Program-made: the position numbers and the translations under genes
Shown here: positions 27,616 to 34,893 of the stretch, one piece after another
Layout of the letters: the number at the start of each line of letters is the position of its first letter
Numbering within the stretch: the first letter of the stretch is position 1
Notes under the pieces: model-generated
Databases searched by the model: none
What the model was told of the DNA's origin: nothing
What the model saw: the letters and a program-made list of their open reading frames with translations, nothing else
DNA from: Elstera sp043721315
GTDB lineage: Bacteria; Pseudomonadota; Alphaproteobacteria; Elsterales; Elsteraceae
DNA length: 64,000 bases
Direction of reading: 5' to 3'
NCBI GenBank assembly: GCA_043721315.1
Contig: JAYSQZ010000034.1
Coordinates: 62,001-126,000, forward strand

Positions 27616-28038
27616 CTAAAGTCCAACAACAAGCCCGTCGATCATATGGAGAAGCTGGAACACGATCACGCCGACCATGCCGCAGGCCGCGCCCAGAACA
27701 ACCAGCAGCATCATCTTCGCAACCGCAGGCCCCATCGGTGCGCCGCGCAGGTTGGCGATGCGATTGCCCAAGGCGGGGGGCGCGCGGAGGCGAGACGGTA
27801 CAGCGGGCGGCTGATATTGCACCGAATAGAGACGGCGCTTACCGTTCTCGGCCTCGCTAACAATACGGACGTTTTTCGCCCCCATCGTCGGAACGAGCTT
27901 CCGCACCTGAAGGAGCGCCGTTTCCAAGCTGCGGGCTTCCTGTTGCGCGACCCACTCGCCATCAATCCGGGCTTCAATCGTATAGTCGGGATGATCGCTA
28001 TGGGTATTCACGCCAGAGGAGAAGGAAAATTCGGTCAT
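27616..28038 (-). CDS. hypothetical protein with C-terminal membrane helix
   Basis: A 140-residue protein. The ATG at 28038 has GGAGAG five bases upstream. The N-terminal half (TIEARIDGEWVAQQEARSLE, KNVRIVSEAENGKRRLYSV) looks like a small alpha/beta domain, and the C-terminus has one hydrophobic helix (about 110-133) rich in Gly, Ala, Val. I recognise no family. It converges on the SCO gene with a 22-bp gap and has no partner in its own direction. Confidence 0.7.
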   Translation of the reverse strand: MTEFSFSSGVNTHSDHPDYTIEARIDGEWVAQQEARSLETALLQVRKLVPTMGAKNVRIVSEAENGKRRLYSVQYQPPAVPSRLRAPPALGNRIANLRGAPMGPAVAKMMLLVVLGAACGMVGVIVFQLLHMIDGLVVGL

Positions 28039-28268
28039 AGGTCTCTCCATCACAACGGCAGAGCATATGTTAACAAATTGCTACGATAGAAGATAGGGGA
28101 GGGCTGTGACTTGCTCGTGACAGAGTCAATCAGAGGATTTATATAATAGTTGAGATTAAAGTGGCTGTGATACTTTGGATAAATTGATATGTATGTGAGA
28201 CAACACAATTACAATCGAAGCCAATGGGCTGCTGACGACTCGGGGGAGCAGCCCGTATTAAAGAGCGC
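28039..28268. other. AT-rich gene-free stretch
   Basis: This 230-bp stretch is AT-rich in its middle (28120-28215). It contains a hairpin with 8-bp arms GGGCTGCT/AGCAGCCC at 28226-28254 and a TATAAT-like hexamer at 28142. A 27-codon frame from 28189 has no ribosome site and is not called. With the element at 28269-28437 it makes up a 400-bp gap without a gene. Confidence 0.6.
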
Positions 28269-28437
28269 CTGAGAGCCTGTTTGAAAATGCCGGGCGGGTC
28301 GATCCTGCGGGTCTTTTCGTGTCCTGCTGCGTCGCCAATCTTGCAGATAGTCTCGATATCTGCTGCACTTGGCTCCTATCAGGCCCCAAAAATCCCTCGC
28401 AGGCTCTCAGCCGCCGAATTTCCAAACAGCCTCTGAG
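28269..28437. mobile_element. MITE-like element with 5-bp target duplication
   Basis: Imperfect 19-bp terminal inverted repeats, AGCCTGTTTGAAAATGCCG on the left (28274-28292) and AGGCTGTTTGGAAATTCGG read inward on the right (28414-28432), match at 15 of 19 positions and enclose about 120 bp. Both ends are flanked by CTGAG (28269-28273 and 28433-28437), as a 5-bp target-site duplication would be. The interior has no transposase-length frame. It is best explained as a miniature inverted-repeat element or the deleted remnant of an insertion sequence. The parental family is not identified. Confidence 0.65.
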
Positions 28438-28441
28438 CCTC

Positions 28442-28663
28442 TCACACGCTCAAATCAAGCGAGTGCCGCTGCTGCTGGCCCAAATCTACCTCGCGCTCAC
28501 CCTCGCGGTCGCGCTTGTCGCGGGTGCGGGTTTGCTCGCCCTTGGGAGCGGGCTTCATGGCGCGCTGGGTTTGCGCGGCGGTAGGGGGGGTTGCCGGTTG
28601 CGGTTTGGCCTGTGCGGCACCTGCCAAGGCGACGGCAACCGGATTGATCGGTGGGACAATCAT
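28442..28663 (-). CDS. small proline/charge-rich hypothetical protein
   Basis: A 73-residue protein with AGGAG seven bases before the ATG at 28663, which supports translation. It starts MIVPPINPVAVALAGAAQA, continues with a Pro/Thr/Gln-rich stretch and ends with a charged KRDREGEREVDLGQQQ segment; it looks unstructured. Its stop lies four bases from the MITE-like element, so the C-terminus may have been altered by the insertion. No family recognised. The rest of the gap to the next gene (28664-28793) shows no further feature. Confidence 0.55.
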   Translation of the reverse strand: MIVPPINPVAVALAGAAQAKPQPATPPTAAQTQRAMKPAPKGEQTRTRDKRDREGEREVDLGQQQRHSLDLSV

Positions 28664-28793
28664 TCTGTGTCTCCTGTCAATCTACGAGACGGACTTCTTC
28701 TGGATCCAAGATATAGGATGTCACAGCCGAATTACGACTCTTTTTTGACTCAAAGATAGGTCAGCATAACCGTCTTTTTAGAAGATAGAGCGG

Positions 28794-29888
28794 TTAGGGC
28801 GCGACGAACTGAAGCCCGAACCAGCGCCAGCGCCCATCGCTCGCGGGCAATGTGCAATTCAAGCGCGACCGACCGGAGGGGAGGGCTTCCCGCAGGCGCA
28901 CTTCCACGCGGCGCTCACCCAACTCCTGCACATCGGCGCGGCCAATACCGGAGACGAAGCAGGCGAGGTTTTGCGCGGCATTCCCGCCCATCATCGGATC
29001 GAGCGTGAAGCCGATGGCGGGCGTTGTGCTATCGAGCGCCATATCGGTCGGGGTAATGTCCGATACCAGCAGGGGCAGCGCTTGCATAGCGAGGCGCAGG
29101 CGCTCGACCGAGGCGAAGGGATCGTTCATGGCAAAACGCGGCAGCGCGTAGGGGTCAAGCCGGGCGTGGGCAACGCCGGACTGCTGGGCAAACGCCGCTT
29201 CATAGCCTTCTGCCGCCACAAGCGCGCGTGTGGCGGCGTTGTGCTCGCCGAAAGGATAGGCGAACAGCCGGGGCTTTCGGCCCGTCTCGCCGCGAATCCG
29301 GTCGGCAGCGCGGGCGATTTGCCCCAGAAAATAGGCGCGCTCGATGCTTAACAGATGCGGGTAGGAGGCGGTTTGATTGCCAAGCTCCAAACCTTCGCCC
29401 GCCATATCGCGAATTTCGGACCAGGACAGCGTGTCCGGTCCGGCCCTGTCCACGGTATCGGTAGCAACGAACAGGGTTGCGGGCAAGCGGGCGGCGCGCA
29501 GGCGCGGCCATGCCTGCGTGTAGATCGAGCTATGGGGTTCATCGAACAGAATGCCGACAGTGCGGTCTGGCAGCGGGCGATTGGCACGCAAGGCCGCGAT
29601 AATCTCCGGCACGGGCAGCACGGTGAACTCGCCGCTGCGGAGTTCCGCCAGATGCGCTTCAAAATTTTCGACGGAGATGTTGGAGCCGGTCGCGCCTGAA
29701 TCGTCGCCGATGCGGCTGTAGCTGAGAATAACCGCGCGCGGCAATGTTGCGTCGATCCCGGTTTCGGCGTGCGCGGCCCACGGCAAGATCGGCGCAAAGC
29801 TGAACGCCGCGCACAGTACGGCACGGCGACAAAAGCGCTTCCAAAGCCAGAAGCCTCGCCGCGCAATCGCTTTGTTCGTAGAACCCAT
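28794..29888 (-). CDS. polysaccharide deacetylase-like protein, catalytic residues lost
   Basis: A 364-residue exported protein. The ATG at 29888 has GGGGGAG upstream and is preferred to one six codons earlier. A signal peptide with Arg-rich start ends near WAAHA (about residue 41). The fold is that of NodB deacetylases (LPATLFVATDTVD, RLFAYPFGEHN), but key positions differ: the usual metal/catalytic Asp-Asp is D116-E117 in ILFDEPHSS, and the HxxxH metal pair is replaced in LGNQTASYPHL (Gln172, Tyr176); the YH of the first strand is YS. Deacetylase activity is therefore doubtful. A binding or scaffold role at the envelope is possible. Monocistronic by spacing. Confidence 0.85.
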   Translation of the reverse strand: MGSTNKAIARRGFWLWKRFCRRAVLCAAFSFAPILPWAAHAETGIDATLPRAVILSYSRIGDDSGATGSNISVENFEAHLAELRSGEFTVLPVPEIIAALRANRPLPDRTVGILFDEPHSSIYTQAWPRLRAARLPATLFVATDTVDRAGPDTLSWSEIRDMAGEGLELGNQTASYPHLLSIERAYFLGQIARAADRIRGETGRKPRLFAYPFGEHNAATRALVAAEGYEAAFAQQSGVAHARLDPYALPRFAMNDPFASVERLRLAMQALPLLVSDITPTDMALDSTTPAIGFTLDPMMGGNAAQNLACFVSGIGRADVQELGERRVEVRLREALPSGRSRLNCTLPASDGRWRWFGLQFVAP

Positions 29889-29949
29889 TATCTCCCCCAA
29901 GAACAAACTTGGAGGCCCTCCCCCGGTTTGTCCAGTCCCACGCCTTACG

Positions 29950-30510
29950 TCAGCCTCGCGGCATCATCCGATCCGGCAGGGCGCTATCGCTGATGAGTGG
30001 ATAGCTGCGCGCGTTAAAGAGTTGATAATGCCACCATTCTTTTGAATAAAAATCCCACCCCGCCGCCGACATCAGCCCAAGCAGCAGCAACCGATTGCGC
30101 TGGGCATCGGGGCTAATATCGGTACGGGCGTGGTGCGAGCGGTCGGTAAAATCATCGAACGGCGTGCCCATATCGAGTGCTTTGCCCTTCGCATCAATCA
30201 ACGTCAGATCAATAGCCACGCCGCGCGAATGGGGCGAGCCTTTGCGCGGATCGGCGACGAAATCGGAATTTGGGGTGTGGTTCCACAGAACCCATTGCGC
30301 TTCTGGCGGGCGGAAGGCATCAAAGAGACGAAACCTTAGCCCATGGGGCGCTGCCAGGGCGCAGGCGCGTGCCAGGGCCGCAGCGGCATCCTTGTGCAAG
30401 TAGCAGGGGGCCGCTGCATAGAGCGGTCGCCCAGTCACATTCTCGGCGGTCGCATAGGCAAGGGCAATATCCACGGGGTAGAGATCAGGCGTTATGCGGA
30501 CCAAGGACAT
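29950..30510 (-). CDS. D-alanyl-D-alanine dipeptidase (VanX/DdpX family)
   Basis: A 186-residue M15D zinc dipeptidase that cleaves D-Ala-D-Ala. FDAFRPPEAQWVLW gives the conserved Arg, SPHSRGVAIDLTL the first zinc His and Asp (SxHxxGxAxD), and EWWHYQLF the catalytic Glu and last zinc His. No signal peptide is present, so it acts in the cytoplasm, probably in recycling of peptidoglycan stem dipeptides rather than vancomycin resistance; no vanHA-like genes are near. It lies upstream of the deacetylase-like gene on the same strand with 61 bp between. Confidence 0.92.
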   Translation of the reverse strand: MSLVRITPDLYPVDIALAYATAENVTGRPLYAAAPCYLHKDAAAALARACALAAPHGLRFRLFDAFRPPEAQWVLWNHTPNSDFVADPRKGSPHSRGVAIDLTLIDAKGKALDMGTPFDDFTDRSHHARTDISPDAQRNRLLLLGLMSAAGWDFYSKEWWHYQLFNARSYPLISDSALPDRMMPRG

Positions 30511-30594
30511 TCCAATGTTTCCCTCTATCTCGTTCTTCCTTGTGATAGCACCGTGCCGCGCGCCCCGCCATCCTGCCGCGTGCGGGGGCAGAGC

Positions 30595-31341
30595 ATGATG
30601 GGTGCAGTGTTGGTACTCGACTGCAGCGCGGCAGCGGTTTCGGTCGGAATCATCGCGCTTGAAACGGGGGTGCTGCTCAGTGCCGATAGCCGCCTCATGC
30701 CGCGCGGACAGGTGGAAGCCTTACTGCCAATCATCGCCGCAGTTCAGCGCGCGGCAGGCGTGGCCTATCCCGATCTCATGGCGATTGCGGCCACTGTCGG
30801 CCCCGGCTCGTTTACAGGAATTCGGTTGGGATTGGCGGCAGCGCGCGGGATTGGACTGGCAACGGGGCGGCCCGTGTTTGGCATTGGCAGTTTTGCCGCC
30901 ACTTTTGCAACTCTCGCTGCCGGCCTCGCCCCCAACTGCGCGCCCTTACCCGAAACAGTGTTGATTTTGTTAGAGAGTAAGCGCCAAGAGGTGTTCGTTC
31001 AGGCCGTCGATGCGGCAGGGGGGGCGCTGACGGAGCCGCAGGTCCTGACCCCAGACGCAGTGCGCGCCCTAGCCGAACGCTTGCTGGCGGAACGGCCCGG
31101 CCTGCTGCGCGTAACCGGCGATGCTGCCGGGCTTCCCGCTCTGGACGGTTTGGCGTTGGAGCGCGTGCCAAGCGGCCCGCCCGCGATTGCGGCCCTCGCG
31201 CGTTACGCCTGCACTATTTGGCGGGCGGCCCAGGTGGCGGGTGGCGGTCTGCCCCCAGCATCGCCCTTGTATCTGCGCCCGCCCGACGCGCTGGTACCGA
31301 AGGGTGGCGGTATTCTCGCTCACCTCCGGCCTCCGTCATGA
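30595..31341 (+). CDS. tsaB: TsaB, tRNA t6A37 biosynthesis partner
   Basis: A 248-residue ASKHA-fold protein that, with TsaD, TsaE and TsaC, makes N6-threonylcarbamoyladenosine at tRNA position 37. VLVLDCSAAAVSVGI is the N-terminal strand pair and IAATVGPGSFTGIRLGLAAARGIGLA the signature of the TsaB/TsaD family. TsaB lacks the metal histidines of TsaD, as here. The ATG at 30595 follows GGGGGCAGAGC; a second ATG is adjacent. Its stop overlaps the rimI start (ATGA), the normal tsaB-rimI arrangement. Confidence 0.94.
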   Translation: MMGAVLVLDCSAAAVSVGIIALETGVLLSADSRLMPRGQVEALLPIIAAVQRAAGVAYPDLMAIAATVGPGSFTGIRLGLAAARGIGLATGRPVFGIGSFAATFATLAAGLAPNCAPLPETVLILLESKRQEVFVQAVDAAGGALTEPQVLTPDAVRALAERLLAERPGLLRVTGDAAGLPALDGLALERVPSGPPAIAALARYACTIWRAAQVAGGGLPPASPLYLRPPDALVPKGGGILAHLRPPS

Positions 31342-31820
31342 CCACAGGCAGCCTATCGCCACTGCCGCCGCGTTTGGTCGATCTTGGGGTGGCGCATGTT
31401 TCCCTTCTTTCGGCCCTGCATGGCGCGTGTTTCGAGGAAGGGTGGCGACCGCAAACCTTCCTCGATCTTATGCAAGCGGGCGGCGTGTTTGGTTTTCTCG
31501 CGCTAGATTGGCGTGAGCGCCCGTTAGGCTTTGCCCTCTGCCGTATTACGGTGGGTGAAGGTGAAATTCTAACCTTGGGGGTTTTGCGGGAAGCCCGCCA
31601 ACGCGGCGTAGGAAAGCTCTTACTATCAGGTGTTTGCGCGCGACTCGCGGTATCAGGCGGCCATGTGTTGTTTTTAGAAGTTGCCGAAAGCAATAAACCT
31701 GCTAGCGGATTGTACGAGTCATTCGGGTTTCAGCAGGTGGGCAAGCGTAAGGATTATTACGCCCACTTGGATGGATCGCGGGAGGCGGCCTTGGTGATGC
31801 GCCGTGATTTGCTCGGCTGA
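31338..31820 (+). CDS. rimI: ribosomal protein S18 alanine N-acetyltransferase-like GNAT
   Basis: A 160-residue GNAT acetyltransferase. LTLGVLREARQRGVGKLLL is the acetyl-CoA binding motif A (R/QxxGxG/A as RQRGVG), and FLEVAESNKPASGLYESFGFQ contains the RimI-like E-V-N and LYxxxGF pattern. In most bacteria this gene follows tsaB and acetylates the N-terminus of S18. The start at 31338 overlaps the tsaB stop by four bases. Confidence 0.92.
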   Translation: MTTGSLSPLPPRLVDLGVAHVSLLSALHGACFEEGWRPQTFLDLMQAGGVFGFLALDWRERPLGFALCRITVGEGEILTLGVLREARQRGVGKLLLSGVCARLAVSGGHVLFLEVAESNKPASGLYESFGFQQVGKRKDYYAHLDGSREAALVMRRDLLG

Positions 31821-31897
31821 TTAACAGTTGTTATCTTAAAGAAATTTGTTTTTAAGGCGTTGCATTGAACTTTTTAAGCGATGGACTTGTAAAAAGA

Positions 31898-31926
31898 TTG
31901 CAAGCCCGCTCAAGGCACTCTATACA
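31898..31926 (+). promoter_or_regulatory. sigma-70-type promoter of mucR
   Basis: TTGCAA (31898-31903) and TATACA (31921-31926) are separated by exactly 17 bases and lie 34 bases before the mucR ATG, giving a short leader. A TAACAGTTGTTA palindrome sits further upstream at 31822-31833. The region between rimI and mucR (140 bp) otherwise holds nothing. Confidence 0.65.
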
Positions 31927-31960
31927 GTACGCAGTATTAAGCGACATGGAATAGATAGCA

Positions 31961-32380
31961 ATGTCGGACGACAGCACTTCACGAGACCTTACGACGCTGA
32001 CCACAAACGTGGTTGCGGCCTACTTATCCAATAACTCCGTGCCTGTCGGAGATTTGCCGGGTCTTATCCGTCAAGTCTATGGCGCACTAACCAATCTGGG
32101 CACCCCTATTGAAGTGGTTCCAGAGAAGCCGGTTCCGGCAGTGCCTATAAAGAAATCGGTTACGCCCGATTACATTATCTGTCTTGAAGACGGCAAAAAA
32201 CTGAAGATGCTCAAGCGTCATCTGAAAACGGCTTTCAACATGACTCCGGACCAGTATCGGGAACGCTGGGATCTTGCCAGTGACTACCCGATGGTTGCGC
32301 CGAATTATGCAACGCAGCGTAGCTCGTTGGCCAAGCAAATTGGCCTCGGCACGCGTTCGCGGCGCGGTTTGGCCAAGTAG
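31961..32380 (+). CDS. MucR/Ros family transcriptional regulator
   Basis: A 139-residue DNA-binding regulator of the alphaproteobacterial MucR/Ros family, which works as an H-NS-like silencer of exopolysaccharide, motility and cell-cycle genes. The N-terminal oligomerisation part (LTTLTTNVVAAYLSNNSVP) and the C-terminal domain PDYIICLEDGKKLKMLKRHLKTAFNMTPDQYRERW (quoted in part; positions about 70-103) are typical, with the modified zinc-finger His near 87. Only one cysteine of the usual CxxC remains. Its own sigma-70 promoter and terminator make it monocistronic. Confidence 0.95.
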   Translation: MSDDSTSRDLTTLTTNVVAAYLSNNSVPVGDLPGLIRQVYGALTNLGTPIEVVPEKPVPAVPIKKSVTPDYIICLEDGKKLKMLKRHLKTAFNMTPDQYRERWDLASDYPMVAPNYATQRSSLAKQIGLGTRSRRGLAK

Positions 32381-32414
32381 GCTTAGCTATTTTCTAGTGA
32401 TCAACTAGAATGAT

Positions 32415-32448
32415 AAGGGCGGTAGGAGAAATCCTTCCGCCCTTGTTG
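32415..32448 (+). terminator. Rho-independent terminator after mucR
   Basis: AAGGGCGG at 32415-32422 pairs with CCGCCCTT at 32437-32444 and is followed by GTTGTT. It lies 35 bases after the mucR stop. The following 170 bases to fur carry the fur promoter region, with no clear hexamers seen. Confidence 0.75.
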
Positions 32449-32616
32449 TTATAGGATTATCGGCTTTGGGGTAGATTTAACCCTGCGTGATAAGAGCAAA
32501 TCCCGAGTCTGTGCGGTTTTGCAGGCCGATGGGCTGCTATTTAATCGGTTGCCATAAGGTAGCTGTGTGCGCCCGATCTTTTCGGGTATAAGAAGGCGAG
32601 TGAGGAGGGCTTTTCC

Positions 32617-33060
32617 GTGCCACAGGAGACACTCTCGCGCCTTGAGCGCTTGTGCATTGATAAAGGGCTGAAGATGACCGAACAGCGGCGCATCATCGCC
32701 CGCGTTCTGTCGGACGCATCGGATCATCCCGATGTGGAAATGCTGTATCGGCGCGCGACCAGCCTCGATCCACGCATTTCTATCGCCACGGTCTATCGAA
32801 CAGTGCGCCTGCTTGAAGAAGCGAACATTTTGGAACGTCATGATTTCGGCGATGGCCGGGCACGCTATGAAGAGCTGCCCGAGGAGCATCACGATCATTT
32901 GATTGATGTCGATTCCGGTGCCGTGATCGAGTTTCAGAACAGCGATATTGAAGATTTACAGCGGAAGATTGCTGAAACCTTGGGCTATCGGCTGGTCGAT
33001 CATCGGCTGGAACTCTATGGGGTTCGGCTAGATAAGCCGGAACCGGAGAAAGGTACTTGA
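32617..33060 (+). CDS. fur: Fur family metal-responsive regulator
   Basis: A 147-residue Fur-family repressor. It starts with GTG, preceded by GAGGAGGG at 32603-32610. The winged helix includes GLKMTEQRRIIARVLSDAS and ISIATVYRTVRLLEEANI; the dimer/metal domain has HDFGDGRARYEE and EEHHDHLIDVDSG with the HHDH metal-site histidines. The C-terminal CxxC zinc pair of E. coli Fur is absent, as in many alphaproteobacterial Fur/Mur proteins, so iron or manganese is the likely signal. The end overlaps the olsB start. Confidence 0.94.
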   Translation: MPQETLSRLERLCIDKGLKMTEQRRIIARVLSDASDHPDVEMLYRRATSLDPRISIATVYRTVRLLEEANILERHDFGDGRARYEELPEEHHDHLIDVDSGAVIEFQNSDIEDLQRKIAETLGYRLVDHRLELYGVRLDKPEPEKGT

Positions 33061-34001
33061 TCAAGATGGGTCACGAGCTTGAACTGGTCACACATCGCTT
33101 GGCGGGCGAGTTAACCCCGCATCGCTTGGCGGGCGATCTAACTCCGCATCGCTTGGCGGGCGAGTTAAAGACCGGGACTCTGGAGGTCCGTCTGGCCGAA
33201 TCGGCGGCGGAGCTAGATGCCGCGCAAGCGCTCCGGTATCGCATTTTCTATGATGAAATGCAGGCCAAGCCTGATAGTGCCACTCTGGCCGCCCAGCGTG
33301 ATGTCGATGCCTATGACGCAACTTGCGATCACCTATTGGTGCTCGATCATGCGTTGGGCGTTGGGGCCGATGCGGTTGTCGGCACCTATCGGCTGATCCG
33401 CAAACCGGCAGCCGATGCCTGCGGCGGTTTCTATACCCGTCACGAGTTCGATATTAGCCCATTGCTTAGTTTGGGCGGTAAGCTGCTGGAGTTGGGCCGA
33501 AGCTGTGTCGATACCCGTTATCGCACGCGCCCGACGATGCAGTTGCTGTGGCGCGGTATCGCCTCTTACGTTTTCCATCACGATATTGCGCTGATGTTCG
33601 GCTGCGCCAGCCTGCCGGGGATTGATGCCGACGTACATGCGTTGCCGCTCTCCTATCTGCATCACTACCATCTTGCCCCAGAAGCGTTGCGCGCGCGCGC
33701 CCTGGAAGGTCGTTATGTTGGGTTGGACAGGATGCCAAAAGAGGCGGTGGATATGAAACGCGCCTTGGCCGATCTGCCGCCGCTTATCAAAGGCTATCTG
33801 CGCTTGGGCGGTTTCATCGGCGACGGCGCGGTGATCGACGATCAATTCAATACGGTTGATGTGTGTATTTTGGTAAAAACTGACCTTATCACCGAAAAAT
33901 ATCTGAACCATTATAGCCGCACGACGGGCGGCGCGGTCTCCGGCACGGGGGACAGCAGCTCGGGGGACAGCGCGGGCGACGAGATCGCCGGGGTAGCATA
34001 A
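33057..34001 (+). CDS. olsB: L-ornithine N-acyltransferase OlsB
   Basis: A 314-residue GNAT-like acyltransferase that links a 3-hydroxyacyl chain from acyl-ACP to ornithine, the first step of ornithine-lipid synthesis. ALRYRIFYDEMQAK and LLELGRSCVDTRYRTRP are the family motifs. The start may be the TTG at 33057, which overlaps the fur stop behind GGAGAAAGG, or the ATG at 33066. Residues about 13-38 are three 9-residue repeats HRLAGELTP not usual for the family, placed before the catalytic domain. A Ser/Gly-rich tail ends the protein. olsA follows at 16 bp. Confidence 0.93.
   Translation: MIKMGHELELVTHRLAGELTPHRLAGDLTPHRLAGELKTGTLEVRLAESAAELDAAQALRYRIFYDEMQAKPDSATLAAQRDVDAYDATCDHLLVLDHALGVGADAVVGTYRLIRKPAADACGGFYTRHEFDISPLLSLGGKLLELGRSCVDTRYRTRPTMQLLWRGIASYVFHHDIALMFGCASLPGIDADVHALPLSYLHHYHLAPEALRARALEGRYVGLDRMPKEAVDMKRALADLPPLIKGYLRLGGFIGDGAVIDDQFNTVDVCILVKTDLITEKYLNHYSRTTGGAVSGTGDSSSGDSAGDEIAGVA
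33093..33170 (+). repeat. 27-bp tandem repeat, three copies, in frame
   Basis: Three copies starting at 33093, 33120 and 33147 encode HRLAGELTP, HRLAGDLTP and HRLAGELK(T) in the N-terminus of OlsB. Copies 1 and 3 are nearly identical and the middle copy has a few changes. The repeat preserves the frame. Confidence 0.88.
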
Positions 34002-34017
34002 GCACGATGGGGCAGCC

Positions 34018-34893
34018 ATGAACGACATGATGGCGGGCATCGGCTCCCTTCCCCTCGCGGCGGCGCGGTTGCTGGTCTATGTCGGTTTTACTCTTCTGTG
34101 CCTACCCGTGCAACTTGTCGCGGTCGCTTTAGGCGCATCGGCACAAACGCGCTTCCCCGTCTGGTATCATCGCCGCTGTTTGCGGATTCTCGGCGTCCAG
34201 ATCGAGGTGCGGGGGGAGCGTTCTGTGCAGAACCCAACGCTGTTTGTTGCCAATCACGGCGGATACATTGATATAAGCCTGCTGGGCGCGCTGATTCCCG
34301 GCAGTTTCGTTGCGAAAACCGAGGTTGGCACTTGGCCTCTGTTTGGCCTATTGGCGAAACTTCAGCGCACTGTGTTCGTGGACCGCAAACGCGGCTCCAC
34401 AGAGACCCAGCGCAATGATATCGCCGTGCGCCTGCACGCGGGTGACAATCTTATTTTGTTTCCCGAAGGCACCAGCAGCGACGGCAACCGCGTGCTCCCG
34501 TTCAAAAGTGCGCTGTTCAGCGTGGCCGCGATTGACAGTGGGCAGGGGCCGTTGCGGGTGCAGCCGGTCTCCATCGCCTACACAATGATTAACGGCATTC
34601 CAATGGGCCGGGCTTTGCGCCCGTTCCTGGCCTGGTATGGCGATATGGATATGGGGCCGCACCTGCTGCGACTGGCGGGCCTGGGCAAGATCACCGCCGC
34701 GGTTACCTTTCATCCGCCCGTAACCCTGGCCGAGCTTCGCAGCCGGAAAGCCCTGGCCGCGCACTGCGAACATGCGATTTCTACGAGCTTGGCCGCCGCG
34801 CTCTCGGGCCGCACGCCCTCTATCGCGCCCTCTGTCGCGCCGTCTGTGTCTGCCCCTTCCTCATCATCCCCAACTGTCGCGGTTCCCCAATGA
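34018..34893 (+). CDS. olsA: lysophospholipid-type acyltransferase OlsA (PlsC family)
   Basis: A 291-residue membrane-associated acyltransferase that adds the second acyl chain, here most likely to lyso-ornithine lipid because it directly follows olsB. The PlsC motifs are NHGGYID (NHxxxxD, catalytic His and Asp) and FPEGTSSDGNRVLPFK. An N-terminal hydrophobic segment (about residues 10-40) anchors it. A Ser/Pro/Ala-rich low-complexity tail follows residue 265. It could also acylate lysophosphatidate. The stop overlaps the sdaA start (ATGA). Confidence 0.9.
   Translation: MNDMMAGIGSLPLAAARLLVYVGFTLLCLPVQLVAVALGASAQTRFPVWYHRRCLRILGVQIEVRGERSVQNPTLFVANHGGYIDISLLGALIPGSFVAKTEVGTWPLFGLLAKLQRTVFVDRKRGSTETQRNDIAVRLHAGDNLILFPEGTSSDGNRVLPFKSALFSVAAIDSGQGPLRVQPVSIAYTMINGIPMGRALRPFLAWYGDMDMGPHLLRLAGLGKITAAVTFHPPVTLAELRSRKALAAHCEHAISTSLAAALSGRTPSIAPSVAPSVSAPSSSSPTVAVPQ

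Noticed and set aside
28189..28272. 27-codon frame in the AT-rich gap
   Set aside because: No ribosome site, very short, ends in the CTGAG repeat; not supported.
28319..28759. Rightward frame of 146 codons over the MITE and the small leftward gene
   Set aside because: Opposite strand to a gene with a good ribosome site, and it starts within the MITE-like element.
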